Shown: piece after piece, positions 1 through 5,518 of the stretch
How the letters are laid out: each line of letters begins with the position of its first letter
How positions within the stretch are numbered: the stretch's first letter is position 1
Assembly: GCA_024682015.1 (NCBI GenBank)
Contig: JAIKZT010000023.1
Span: 1-8,248 of the forward strand
Source: Clostridia bacterium
Lineage (GTDB): Bacteria; Bacillota; Clostridia; Peptostreptococcales; Anaerovoracaceae
Direction: 5' to 3'
DNA: 8,248 nt
The notes under the pieces: generated by a model
What the model was told of the DNA's origin: nothing
Databases searched by the model: none
What the model saw: only the letters and a program-made list of their open reading frames with translations
Made by a program: the position numbers and the translations under genes

Positions 1-686
1 TACAGGGCGGGGTCCACGCGGGAAGCGGTTTCCCCTGCGTGTCCTTGCGAAGCGGGAGCGGCCTTGAGCGGGTCACCCGCGCCGAGCTGCAGCGTCTCGA
101 AGCCGACGTCCTCGGGCTTGATGCCCAGCGGGAACAGCATGCCCGGCAGGTAGAGCAGGGCGATGACCGCTGCCATGGCGACATAGCCCGCGCGCCAGCC
201 GCTGCGCTCGATGATGCCCGACAGGATGGGCGAGAGGATCGCGCCGCCCACGCCCGCGCTGCAGAAGACGAGGCTCGTAAGCAGGCCGACCTTGCCCGTG
301 AACCAGTTGTTGATGACGATGGTCACGAGGACGGTACCCGCCGTGCCGGCTCCGATGCCGCGGATGGCGCTGAGCACGTACATGGGCCAGAGGGAATGGG
401 TGAGGGCCAGCGCTGCCGTGCCGCCCGCGAACAGGCCCGTGCAGACGAGCAGGATGAGCTTGAACCGCCCGGTCTTCGCGGCCCGCGCGCCTAAGATGCC
501 GCCCAGCGCGCAGCCGAGCGAGGCGATGGTATGCGCGACGGAGACGTCGCCCCGGCCAACGCCGAAATCGTCCGCGACGGGGTTGAAGAACAGCCCGGCG
601 ACGTTGAACAGCACGCCGAGGCAGTTGCAGAGCATGCCGCAGAGCGCGATGATGAGCAGGATGTGTCGCAGTTGAAAGCGCTTCAT
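1..686 (-). CDS. MFS transporter, N-terminal part (cut by window edge)
   Basis: The minus-strand frame opens at the ATG ending at 686 and stays open to the window edge, giving 228 residues of a protein that is usually about 400 long, so roughly the first six of twelve membrane helices are present. Hydrophobic helices alternate with short loops. The loop after helix 2 (residues 66-80, GARAAKTGRFKLIL) has the shape of MFS motif A. INNWFTGK at 125-132, followed by a Gly-rich helix and SGWR at 162-165, resembles the oxalate:formate antiporter/monocarboxylate branch. The residues after about 195 look like the central cytoplasmic linker. The gene starts 3 nt after the stop of the AEC gene with only a weak Shine-Dalgarno, so translational coupling in one operon is likely. 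The substrate is unknown; a carboxylate is only a guess from the neighbour and the branch resemblance. Confidence 0.88.
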   Translation of the reverse strand, partial: MKRFQLRHILLIIALCGMLCNCLGVLFNVAGLFFNPVADDFGVGRGDVSVAHTIASLGCALGGILGARAAKTGRFKLILLVCTGLFAGGTAALALTHSLWPMYVLSAIRGIGAGTAGTVLVTIVINNWFTGKVGLLTSLVFCSAGVGGAILSPILSGIIERSGWRAGYVAMAAVIALLYLPGMLFPLGIKPEDVGFETLQLGAGDPLKAAPASQGHAGETASRVDPAL

Positions 687-689
687 AGG

Positions 690-1616
690 CTAAATCATCC
701 CGTACAGCGCGATGAGCGCGGGGATCGTGAACAGACTGAGAACGGTGGTAACGGTAAAGATGCCGGACGCGTAGCCCGGATTCTTCTTATGTTCGATGGC
801 GAACATGGTGACCATGGACCCCATGGGACAGGCCGCCGCGGTGAACGTGATGAGAGCCACCATATAGGGAACGTGCAGCACCCGCACGCAGACGGCGGTG
901 ATGGCCGGCACGGCGAAGAGCCGCAGGACGGTCACCAGGTAGAGCCGCTTGTGCTTCAAGGCCTCGCCGAAGTTGCTGCCGGCGATGATGGCGCCGGAGA
1001 TGATCATGGCCAGGGGCGTTACGCAGCTGCTGATGCTGTTTACTGGCGAGGCGATGAAGTCGGGCACGGGGATGCGGCAGGCGTAGATGAGGATGCCGAC
1101 GGCCATGCAGATCATGTTGGGCGACAGGAAGACTTTCTTCAGGTTGCTGCGGTCCATGGAACCGGTCATCAGGAGCACGCCGTGGGTCCAGATCAGGAAC
1201 ACGTAGACGAGGTTGATGGCGGACAGATAGAAGATCGCGTCGATGCCGAACATGGCGCTCATCAGGGGCATGCCCATGAACCCCACATTGCCGTACGTGA
1301 TGGCCATGCGCTCCACCTGCCAGTCCGGATTGCCCTCTTTGCGGATGAGGAGCAGTCCCAGCAGGATGCCGATGGCGTGGATGACCACGCCCATGCCCAG
1401 CGACAGGAACAGGCCGCGCGTCTTTTCGGGGTCGTACCCCTGCATGTAGCTGGAGAGGATGAGGATGGGGCAGATGACGTTGAGCAGAAACTTCGTGAGG
1501 GCGTCCCGTTCGCCGGAACGGATAAGGCCCAGCTTGTATCCCGCGAATCCGATGGCGGCCATGACCATCATCTTGCCGATGGCGCCGGCCGCGATCATTG
1601 TGAGGTTCATATCCAT
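690..1616 (-). CDS. AEC-family (auxin efflux carrier-type) permease
   Basis: This 308-residue integral membrane protein is the usual length for bacterial members of the Mem_trans/AEC family, which move small organic anions such as malate or malonate in characterised bacterial cases. Visible features are about ten hydrophobic helices in two halves, a conserved proline in an early helix (P50), NVGFMGMPL at 110-118, TPLAMIISGA at 200-209, and the C-terminal block from CPMGSMVTM (263-271) to the final LSLFTIPALIAL helix with a polar EHKKNPGYAS loop between. The chosen ATG has AGGAGA at 1621-1626 on the minus strand, 4 nt away. A second ATG two codons in (1608-1610) is possible but spaced less well. 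It is the first gene of a minus-strand operon with the MFS gene, read from the promoter at 1665-1693. The substrate cannot be read from the sequence. Divergence from a CitC-like gene makes a di- or tricarboxylate an attractive inference. Confidence 0.92.
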   Translation of the reverse strand: MDMNLTMIAAGAIGKMMVMAAIGFAGYKLGLIRSGERDALTKFLLNVICPILILSSYMQGYDPEKTRGLFLSLGMGVVIHAIGILLGLLLIRKEGNPDWQVERMAITYGNVGFMGMPLMSAMFGIDAIFYLSAINLVYVFLIWTHGVLLMTGSMDRSNLKKVFLSPNMICMAVGILIYACRIPVPDFIASPVNSISSCVTPLAMIISGAIIAGSNFGEALKHKRLYLVTVLRLFAVPAITAVCVRVLHVPYMVALITFTAAACPMGSMVTMFAIEHKKNPGYASGIFTVTTVLSLFTIPALIALYGMI

Positions 1617-1637
1617 GGTGTCTCCTGTTTTGCGAAG

Positions 1638-1654
1638 GTCCCGCCAAGGGGGAC
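1638..1654 (-). promoter_or_regulatory. Short hairpin in the 5' leader of the AEC operon
   Basis: Arms GTCCC (1638-1642) and GGGAC (1650-1654) flank a 7-nt loop. In the minus-strand transcript this lies between the predicted start site near 1658 and the Shine-Dalgarno at 1621-1626. The stem is only 5 bp and could be chance in GC-rich DNA. It could also be an operator dyad overlapping the transcription start rather than an RNA structure. Confidence 0.25.
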
Positions 1655-1666
1655 ATACACAGATAT
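1655..1666 (-). repeat. 12-mer shared with the antiporter-operon promoter (copy 1)
   Basis: On the minus strand this reads ATATCTGTGTAT. It begins with the last two bases of the AEC-operon -10 box and runs across the predicted transcription start. The identical 12-mer occurs at 4640-4651 on the plus strand at exactly the same offset from the -10 box of the Mrp/Mbh promoter. It may be a shared initial-transcribed-region signal or a regulator site; function is inferred only from position. Confidence 0.5.
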
Positions 1667-1693
1667 CTTATTACACAATGCCCTGCATTTCAA
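1665..1693 (-). promoter_or_regulatory. Sigma-A-type promoter for the AEC-MFS operon
   Basis: On the minus strand a -35 box TTGAAA (1688-1693) is separated by exactly 17 nt from a -10 box TAAGAT (1665-1670). Transcription would start near 1658, giving a leader of about 42 nt that carries the AGGAGA ribosome binding site at 1621-1626. Both hexamers match the housekeeping consensus at five of six positions, and the region is locally AT-rich. Confidence 0.65.
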
Positions 1694-1740
1694 GGATTAT
1701 GCGAGGTTCCTCCCGGCTCATGGCTCAGAATATGGGAAGA

Positions 1741-1753
1741 CTTGCCGAGCAAG
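1741..1753. promoter_or_regulatory. Inverted repeat, candidate operator in the divergent region
   Basis: CTTGC-CGA-GCAAG is a perfect 5-bp dyad with a 3-nt centre. It sits at about -48 to -36 relative to the predicted start of the CitC-like gene. That is where a transcription activator would stand in for the -35 box, which is poor there. A further TTGC at 1760-1763 lies one turn downstream. No regulator gene is visible in the window, so binding is an inference. Confidence 0.35.
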
Positions 1754-1773
1754 TATATTTTGCATCCGGCGCA

Positions 1774-1782
1774 TGATATAAT
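1774..1782 (+). promoter_or_regulatory. Extended -10 promoter of the CitC-like gene, predicted leaderless
   Basis: TGATATAAT is a perfect extended -10 (TGn plus TATAAT at 1777-1782). No good -35 hexamer lies 16-18 nt upstream, which fits an extended -10 promoter or an activator-dependent one. The usual 6-7 nt spacing puts the transcription start at 1788-1789, on or next to the A of the ATG at 1789. No Shine-Dalgarno lies between the -10 box and the ATG, so the mRNA would be leaderless. Confidence 0.6.
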
Positions 1783-1788
1783 ATTGCC

Positions 1789-2727
1789 ATGGACATCCAA
1801 TACGGCCGGCCTTTCACGGGCCGAAGACTCGAAGAACTGAGGGCGTTTCTGAAGACGCTCGGTCTGGACTACGACGACCGGGTGCAGTTTACCGTGCTCT
1901 GCACGGACGAGGAGGGCGATCCGATCGCGACAGGCTCGCTCGACGGCAACGTATTCAAGTGCATCGGCGTCGCGGAGGCGCATCAGGGCGAGGGGCTTAC
2001 GGCGACCGTCATCACGGAGCTGCGCCGGGAGGCGTTTGACCGCGGCCAGGCCCACCTGTTCCTGTTCACGAAGCCGTCCAACCGGGCGCAGTTCGCGGAC
2101 ATGGCGTTCTTCCCCATCGCCTCCACGAAGGACGTGCTGCTCATGGAGAGCAGGCGCAATGCGGCGCGGGACTACGCGAGAAGCCTGGCGGAAGAAGCCC
2201 CGGCAAAAGCGGACGGCGGCCCCGGCGAGATCGGCGCCATCGTCATGAACGCCAACCCGTTTACGGCGGGTCACCGGTACCTGATCGAGACGGCGCTGAA
2301 GCGCGTAGGCCTTCTGCACGTATTCGTCGTGTCGGAGGACAGGAGCTACTTTTCGTTCGAAGAGCGCTTCAGGCGCGTGCTCGAGGGCACGAAGGATCTG
2401 CCGGCCGTGCGCGTGCACGAGACGAAGCAGTACATGATCAGCTCGCTCACGTTCCCGACATACTTCATCAAGGACAAGGCGCGTGCCGAGGACGTGCGCT
2501 GCGGTCTGGACCTGGCGGTGTTCGCGGACGTGTTCGCCAGGGAAATGGGCATCACCGTGCGCTTTGTGGGCACGGAGCCGCTGGATCCGGTCACCGCGCG
2601 GTACAACGAGATCATGAAGGAGACCCTGCCCAAAAAGGGCATCGAAGTCGTGGAAGTGCCGCGGCTTACCATAAACGGAGAGATCGTCTCGGCCACGAAG
2701 GTGCGCGAGGCGCTGCAGAGAAAGTAA
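1789..2727 (+). CDS. citC: [Citrate (pro-3S)-lyase] ligase-like protein (CitC family)
   Basis: CitC acetylates the 2'-(5''-phosphoribosyl)-3'-dephospho-CoA arm of the citrate lyase acyl carrier protein, using ATP and acetate, and so activates the lyase. The 312-residue product has both expected domains. A GNAT-like domain spans about 9-118, with FKCIGVAEAHQGEGL at 56-70 and the acetyl-CoA-type loop QGEGL. A nucleotidyltransferase domain spans about 146-310, with NPFTAGHRYL at 156-165 (the TxGH nucleotide-binding motif), FVGTEP at 259-264 and SATKVRE at 301-307. It ends soon after that last motif, without the C-terminal extension of some 35 residues that I recall in enterobacterial CitC. The start is the only ATG that keeps the full first domain; it lacks a Shine-Dalgarno and follows the -10 box by 6 nt. 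No citrate lyase subunit gene (citD, citE, citF) is in the window, so the partner is unknown and the true substrate may differ. Confidence 0.85.
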   Translation: MDIQYGRPFTGRRLEELRAFLKTLGLDYDDRVQFTVLCTDEEGDPIATGSLDGNVFKCIGVAEAHQGEGLTATVITELRREAFDRGQAHLFLFTKPSNRAQFADMAFFPIASTKDVLLMESRRNAARDYARSLAEEAPAKADGGPGEIGAIVMNANPFTAGHRYLIETALKRVGLLHVFVVSEDRSYFSFEERFRRVLEGTKDLPAVRVHETKQYMISSLTFPTYFIKDKARAEDVRCGLDLAVFADVFAREMGITVRFVGTEPLDPVTARYNEIMKETLPKKGIEVVEVPRLTINGEIVSATKVREALQRK

Positions 2728-2737
2728 GGAGGACAAC

Positions 2738-3535
2738 ATGAAGTACTACATCGTGGATGCGTTCGCGGAAAAGATGTTCGGCGGCAATCAGGCCGGCGTG
2801 TGCGTGCTGGAAACGCCCATAGACGCGGAACTGATGCAGAACATCGCCATCGAAAACAACTTTTCCGAGACGGCCTTTCTCGTGAACCGCTCTCCCGGGC
2901 GCTACGACCTCCGCTGGTTCACGCCGGGCGGGGAAATCGACTTCTGCGGCCACGCTACCATGGGTTCGGCCTTCGTCGTCAAGCACTTCCTGGAGCCGGA
3001 GCTGGCCGAGGTGCATTTCGACGCCATGTGCGGCGAGCTCATCGTGCGCTACGAGGGCGACCTGCAGGTGATGAATGCGCCCAGATGGGTAGGAGCGCCC
3101 CGCGAGATCGGCGCGGACTGGGAGGCCAAGCTGGGCATCCGCTGCCTGGAGAGCTTCAAGACGCGCGATACGGTCGTGGTGACGGACGACGTGGAAAAGC
3201 TGCGCGCCATGCATCCGGCCGAAGCCGACATCCTGTCCATCGAGGGCGACATGTGCCTGATCGTAACGGCTCCGGCCGCAGGAAGCGCCGAGGATTGCGA
3301 TTTCGTGTGCCGCGTGTTCGCGCCGGCGGGAGCCATTTACGAGGATCCCGTTACAGGGTCGGCCCACTCCTCGCTCATTCCGTACTGGAGCGAAAAGCTG
3401 GGCAAGGATCACATGGTGAGCCACCAGATCTCCCGCCGCGGCGGCGTGCTGATCTGCGACGACCTGAAGGAAACGGACCGCGTGGAGATGGCCGGAAAGT
3501 GCGTCTGCTACCTGCAAGGAGAGCTGATGCTGTAG
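2738..3535 (+). CDS. PhzF-family isomerase/epimerase
   Basis: This 265-residue protein has the standard size and landmarks of the PhzF (diaminopimelate epimerase-fold) family, whose best-known member isomerises trans-2,3-dihydro-3-hydroxyanthranilate in phenazine synthesis. Most bacterial members are of unknown substrate. Visible are the N-terminal VDAFAEKMFGGNQAGV (6-21), the catalytic glutamate E44 in NNFSETAFLV, RWFTPGGEIDFCGHAT (59-74), and in the second pseudo-symmetric half the EDPVTGSAHSSL motif (202-213) and ISRRGGVL (231-238). No phenazine genes are nearby, so a phenazine role is unlikely. It follows the CitC-like gene by 10 nt with AGGAGG at 2727-2732, which makes co-transcription very likely. 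A role on a small acid or amino acid alongside the downstream PLP enzyme is plausible but not shown. Confidence 0.92.
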   Translation: MKYYIVDAFAEKMFGGNQAGVCVLETPIDAELMQNIAIENNFSETAFLVNRSPGRYDLRWFTPGGEIDFCGHATMGSAFVVKHFLEPELAEVHFDAMCGELIVRYEGDLQVMNAPRWVGAPREIGADWEAKLGIRCLESFKTRDTVVVTDDVEKLRAMHPAEADILSIEGDMCLIVTAPAAGSAEDCDFVCRVFAPAGAIYEDPVTGSAHSSLIPYWSEKLGKDHMVSHQISRRGGVLICDDLKETDRVEMAGKCVCYLQGELML

Positions 3536-3558
3536 GGTCAGGCGGTCCTGCGCCGGGT

Positions 3559-3586
3559 TTGGCGCGCTATCCGGATCATCTAACAT
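3559..3586 (+). promoter_or_regulatory. Weak candidate promoter ahead of the D-cysteine desulfhydrase gene
   Basis: In the 105-nt gap 3536-3640 a TTGGCG (3559-3564) lies 16 nt before TAACAT (3581-3586), four of six matches at each box. The same stretch overlaps a small dyad, GCGCC/GGCGC (3550-3565), that lacks a following T-run. The gap may simply be an intra-operon spacer, so this is offered at low confidence. Confidence 0.25.
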
Positions 3587-3601
3587 AAACCCGTAATTTC
3601 G

Positions 3602-3616
3602 CAGGCTCTTTGCCTG
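3602..3616 (+). other. Small hairpin upstream of the D-cysteine desulfhydrase start
   Basis: CAGGC (3602-3606) and GCCTG (3612-3616) form a 5-bp stem around a 5-nt loop and are followed by TTT. The hairpin lies 11 nt upstream of the AAAGGAG ribosome binding site at 3628-3634. It is too short to be a convincing terminator; it could be a weak attenuator, an mRNA processing or stabilising hairpin, or chance. Confidence 0.25.
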
Positions 3617-3640
3617 TTTCACGGAAGAAAGGAGCTTCGT

Positions 3641-4600
3641 ATGAAGAGATTAGAAGATTTTCCCCGCATTCCCCTGGCAGTCCTGCCGACGCCGATCCAG
3701 AAGCTGGAGAACATCAGCCGGCTGCTCGGCACGAACATCTACATCAAGCGCGACGACATGACGGGCATCGGCCTGGGCGGCAACAAGGTCCGCAAGCTGG
3801 AGTTCCTGCTCGCCGACGCGAAGAACAAGGGCGCCGAGATCGTGTTCACGACCGGCGGCGCGCAGTCGAACCATGCGATGCTCACCGCGGCCTGCTGCAA
3901 GAAGCTCGGCCTGACCCCCATCCTCATCCTCAAGAAGCGAGGCGTAACGGACCGCAAGGGCAACATCCTGCTCGAATACCTGATGAACACGGACGTCCGC
4001 TTCCTGGACACCGGCGATTCGCAGGAAGTGTATAAGGAGATGGACAGGGTCGGCCAGGAGATCGGAAAGCCCTACTACAAGATCCCGACCGGCGGGTCCA
4101 ACGCCATCGGCGCGCTGGGCTACGTCAACTGCGTCAAGGAGATCGCCGAGCAGACCGACGTTCACTTCGACTACATCTGCTGCGCGGAGGGCAGCGGCGG
4201 CACGCACGCGGGCGTGGCCATGGGCACGAAGCTGTTCATGCCCGACACGCAGGTCATCGGCATGATGGTCGACACCGACCCGTTCGAAGAGATCACCACG
4301 AACATCATGAAGGATCTGGCGGCCCTGCTGGAGCTGGATTTCGTTCCTACTGTGGACGACGTCCACCTCGTGGACGCCTGCGGCCCGGGCTATGCGATCG
4401 CTTCCGCCGAAGGCAACGCGGCCATCCGCATGATGGCGGAGAATGAAGGTCTGTTCCTCGACCCGGTCTACACGGGCAAGGCGTTCGGCGGCCTCATCCG
4501 GATGGCGAAGGAAGGCAAGTTCAAGCCCGACGACAACATCCTGTACCTGTATTCCGGCGGCGCGGGCGGCCTGTTCGCCATCGACGTGAACCTGGACTAA
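3641..4600 (+). CDS. dcyD: D-cysteine desulfhydrase / ACC deaminase family PLP enzyme
   Basis: The 319-residue product belongs to the fold-type II PLP family that includes D-cysteine desulfhydrase (D-cysteine to pyruvate, H2S and ammonia), ACC deaminase and L-cysteate sulfo-lyase. The PLP-binding lysine is K49 in GGNKVRKLEF (46-55). Substrate-carboxylate contacts are expected in GGAQSNHAM (72-80). PTGGSNAIGALGY spans 149-161, the phosphate-cradle loop GSGGTHAG spans 184-191, and DPVYTGKAFGGL spans 274-285. The stretch from KRDD (36-39) through QSNH and the DPVYTGKA end resemble enterobacterial DcyD closely in length and order. A strong AAAGGAG at 3628-3634, 6 nt before the ATG, fixes the start. 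The gene lies 105 nt after the PhzF-family gene on the same strand and is followed by the hairpin at 4621-4672, so it probably ends the transcription unit. Subfamily substrate is not certain: cysteate sulfo-lyase or another D-amino acid is possible. Confidence 0.87.
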   Translation: MKRLEDFPRIPLAVLPTPIQKLENISRLLGTNIYIKRDDMTGIGLGGNKVRKLEFLLADAKNKGAEIVFTTGGAQSNHAMLTAACCKKLGLTPILILKKRGVTDRKGNILLEYLMNTDVRFLDTGDSQEVYKEMDRVGQEIGKPYYKIPTGGSNAIGALGYVNCVKEIAEQTDVHFDYICCAEGSGGTHAGVAMGTKLFMPDTQVIGMMVDTDPFEEITTNIMKDLAALLELDFVPTVDDVHLVDACGPGYAIASAEGNAAIRMMAENEGLFLDPVYTGKAFGGLIRMAKEGKFKPDDNILYLYSGGAGGLFAIDVNLD

Positions 4601-4611
4601 CGCCTTAACAC

Positions 4612-4641
4612 TTGCCAAAGACCCGCCTCTTATGGGATAAT
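4612..4641 (+). promoter_or_regulatory. Promoter of the Mrp/Mbh-type operon, inside a terminator hairpin
   Basis: TTGCCA (4612-4617; five of six to TTGACA) lies 18 nt before GATAAT (4636-4641; five of six). The -10 is preceded by TGG (4633-4635), an extended -10 element. The predicted start near 4648 gives a leader of about 29 nt before the ATG at 4677, with AAAGAGG (4661-4667) as ribosome binding site. The spacer contains the left arm of the terminator stem, and the -10 box lies in its loop. Confidence 0.65.
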
Positions 4642-4676
4642 ATCTGTGTATACGCACGGGAAAGAGGCGGGTTTTT
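4617..4676 (+). terminator. Intrinsic terminator after dcyD, possibly bidirectional
   Basis: An 11-bp perfect stem, ACCCGCCTCTT (4621-4631) with AAGAGGCGGGT (4662-4672), is followed by TTTTT (4672-4676) and preceded by an A-rich stretch (4617-4619) that can pair with the T-tract. The 30-nt loop (4632-4661) is long but holds its own small hairpin, GTGT (4646-4649) with GCAC (4654-4657). It lies 20 nt after the dcyD stop, where a terminator is expected. The T-tract ends directly at the ATG of the next gene. Confidence 0.65.
4640..4651 (+). repeat. 12-mer shared with the AEC-operon promoter (copy 2)
   Basis: ATATCTGTGTAT starts at the last two bases of the -10 box GATAAT and crosses the predicted start site. 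It is identical to the minus-strand sequence at 1655-1666, with the same register relative to that promoter's -10 box. Similarity between the two promoters does not extend far beyond the 12-mer in either direction. Confidence 0.5.
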
Positions 4677-5144
4677 ATGTACTTATTTCTGCTGGCGCTG
4701 TGGATCATATTCAACGGGCGGATCACCCTGGAGATCGTGCTTTTGGGCGTGGTCCTGGCGGCGGCCGTCTTTGCGTTCATGTGCCGCTTTATGGACTACA
4801 GCATCGGCAAGGAGAAGAACATCCTCATGCTCGCAGGGCTCATCGGGCGCTACGCCCTCGTCCTGATCGTGGAGGTCATCAAGTCGACGCTGGGCGCCTG
4901 CCGGTTCATCCTCGTTCCGGGGGCGAACCCCCAGCCGCTCATCTGCCGGTTCACGACGCCTCTTCAGACGGATCAGGCGCGCGCGCTTCTGGCCAACTCC
5001 ATCACGCTCACGCCCGGCACCATCACCGTGTCCCTCGAAAACGGCGAATACACCGTCCACTGCCTCGACCGCAGCATGGCCGAGGGGCTTTCGGACAGCC
5101 GCTTCGTGCAGCTGCTCCTGCGCATGGAGGAGGTGACCCGCTGA
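4677..5144 (+). CDS. mrpE: Multisubunit Na+/H+ antiporter subunit E (MrpE/MnhE; MbhA-like)
   Basis: This 155-residue small membrane subunit of Mrp antiporters and Mbh-type complexes is the usual size. It has hydrophobic helices at about 2-13, 17-36 and 47-67, with the family's WIIFNGRITLEI pattern at 9-20. A soluble C-terminal domain carries NSITLTPGTITV (106-117), the best MrpE signature. It is the first gene of the plus-strand operon. Its ATG directly follows the T-tract of the upstream hairpin and uses AAAGAGG (4661-4667), which is the hairpin's right arm, as ribosome binding site. In the complex MrpE is a structural subunit and not a proton-channel subunit. Starting with E matches the Mbh order (A=E, B=F, C=G) and not classical mrpABCDEFG. 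Confidence 0.93.
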   Translation: MYLFLLALWIIFNGRITLEIVLLGVVLAAAVFAFMCRFMDYSIGKEKNILMLAGLIGRYALVLIVEVIKSTLGACRFILVPGANPQPLICRFTTPLQTDQARALLANSITLTPGTITVSLENGEYTVHCLDRSMAEGLSDSRFVQLLLRMEEVTR

Positions 5145-5518
5145 TGTTCGAAAATCCCGCATACGCTGCGGCTTCCCGGGTCATCCTCATGGGCGGCATC
5201 GCGCTGCTGGCGCTTCTGCTGCTCTTCTGCATTCTGCGCAGCATCCGCGGACCGCGCGTCGCGGACCGCATCCTGTCGGTCAACATGGCCGGCACCATGA
5301 TCATCACCGCCATCATCTTCATCGGCTGCCTGCAGGGCGATACGAGCATCATCGACATCGGCCTGCTGTACGCCATGATCAGCTTCCTGGGCGTCGTCGT
5401 GTTCTCGCGCATCTACCGGGGCGAATACTGGTCCTTAAAGCGCGGCGAACAGCAGGCGATGGAGCGGGAGGAAGAACAGGCTTACGAGGAGGGGCTTCAC
5501 AGCGATGGAGACGATTAG
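5144..5518 (+). CDS. mrpF: Multisubunit Na+/H+ antiporter subunit F (MrpF/MnhF; MbhB-like)
   Basis: A three-helix protein of 124 residues, with helices at about 12-32, 47-64 and 70-90. It carries the family landmarks RGPRVADRIL (35-44) and IIDIGLLYAMISFLG (69-83), in which D71 matches the conserved acidic residue placed near the cation path in Mrp/Mbh structures. The charged tail from about 100 to 124 is rich in Glu and is longer than in many MrpF proteins. The start ATG overlaps the mrpE stop by one base (TGATG) with GGAGGAGG at 5126-5133. A longer in-frame reading from 4646 is rejected because it would run antisense to no known domain and overlap all of mrpE. F joins E, G and the MbhD-like subunit in the membrane arm. 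Confidence 0.93.
   Translation: MFENPAYAAASRVILMGGIALLALLLLFCILRSIRGPRVADRILSVNMAGTMIITAIIFIGCLQGDTSIIDIGLLYAMISFLGVVVFSRIYRGEYWSLKRGEQQAMEREEEQAYEEGLHSDGDD

Noticed and set aside
531..1781. A 416-codon plus-strand reading frame over the AEC gene
   Set aside because: It is antisense to a clear AEC permease, its translation is His/Asp/Gly/Arg-rich low-complexity with no domain pattern, and such frames are expected opposite GC-rich codons.
1690..2739. A 349-codon minus-strand frame opposite the CitC-like gene
   Set aside because: It is Arg/His/Val-rich with no recognisable motif and no ribosome binding site, and the plus-strand frame has full CitC landmarks.
2738..3535. Phenazine biosynthesis locus
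   Set aside because: Only the PhzF-family fold is present. No other phz gene is nearby, and most family members have no link to phenazines.
3550..3565. GCGCC/GGCGC hairpin as a terminator after the PhzF-family gene
   Set aside because: Only 5 bp and not followed by a T-run; more likely chance in GC-rich DNA.
3650..4780. A 376-codon minus-strand frame opposite the D-cysteine desulfhydrase gene
   Set aside because: Shadow of a strongly conserved PLP enzyme; it also crosses the terminator/promoter junction, which a real gene would not be expected to do.
4646..5518. A longer mrpF reading starting at 4646
   Set aside because: The added 166 residues are the out-of-frame image of mrpE, and the ATG at 5144 has its own ribosome binding site and gives a normal-length MrpF.
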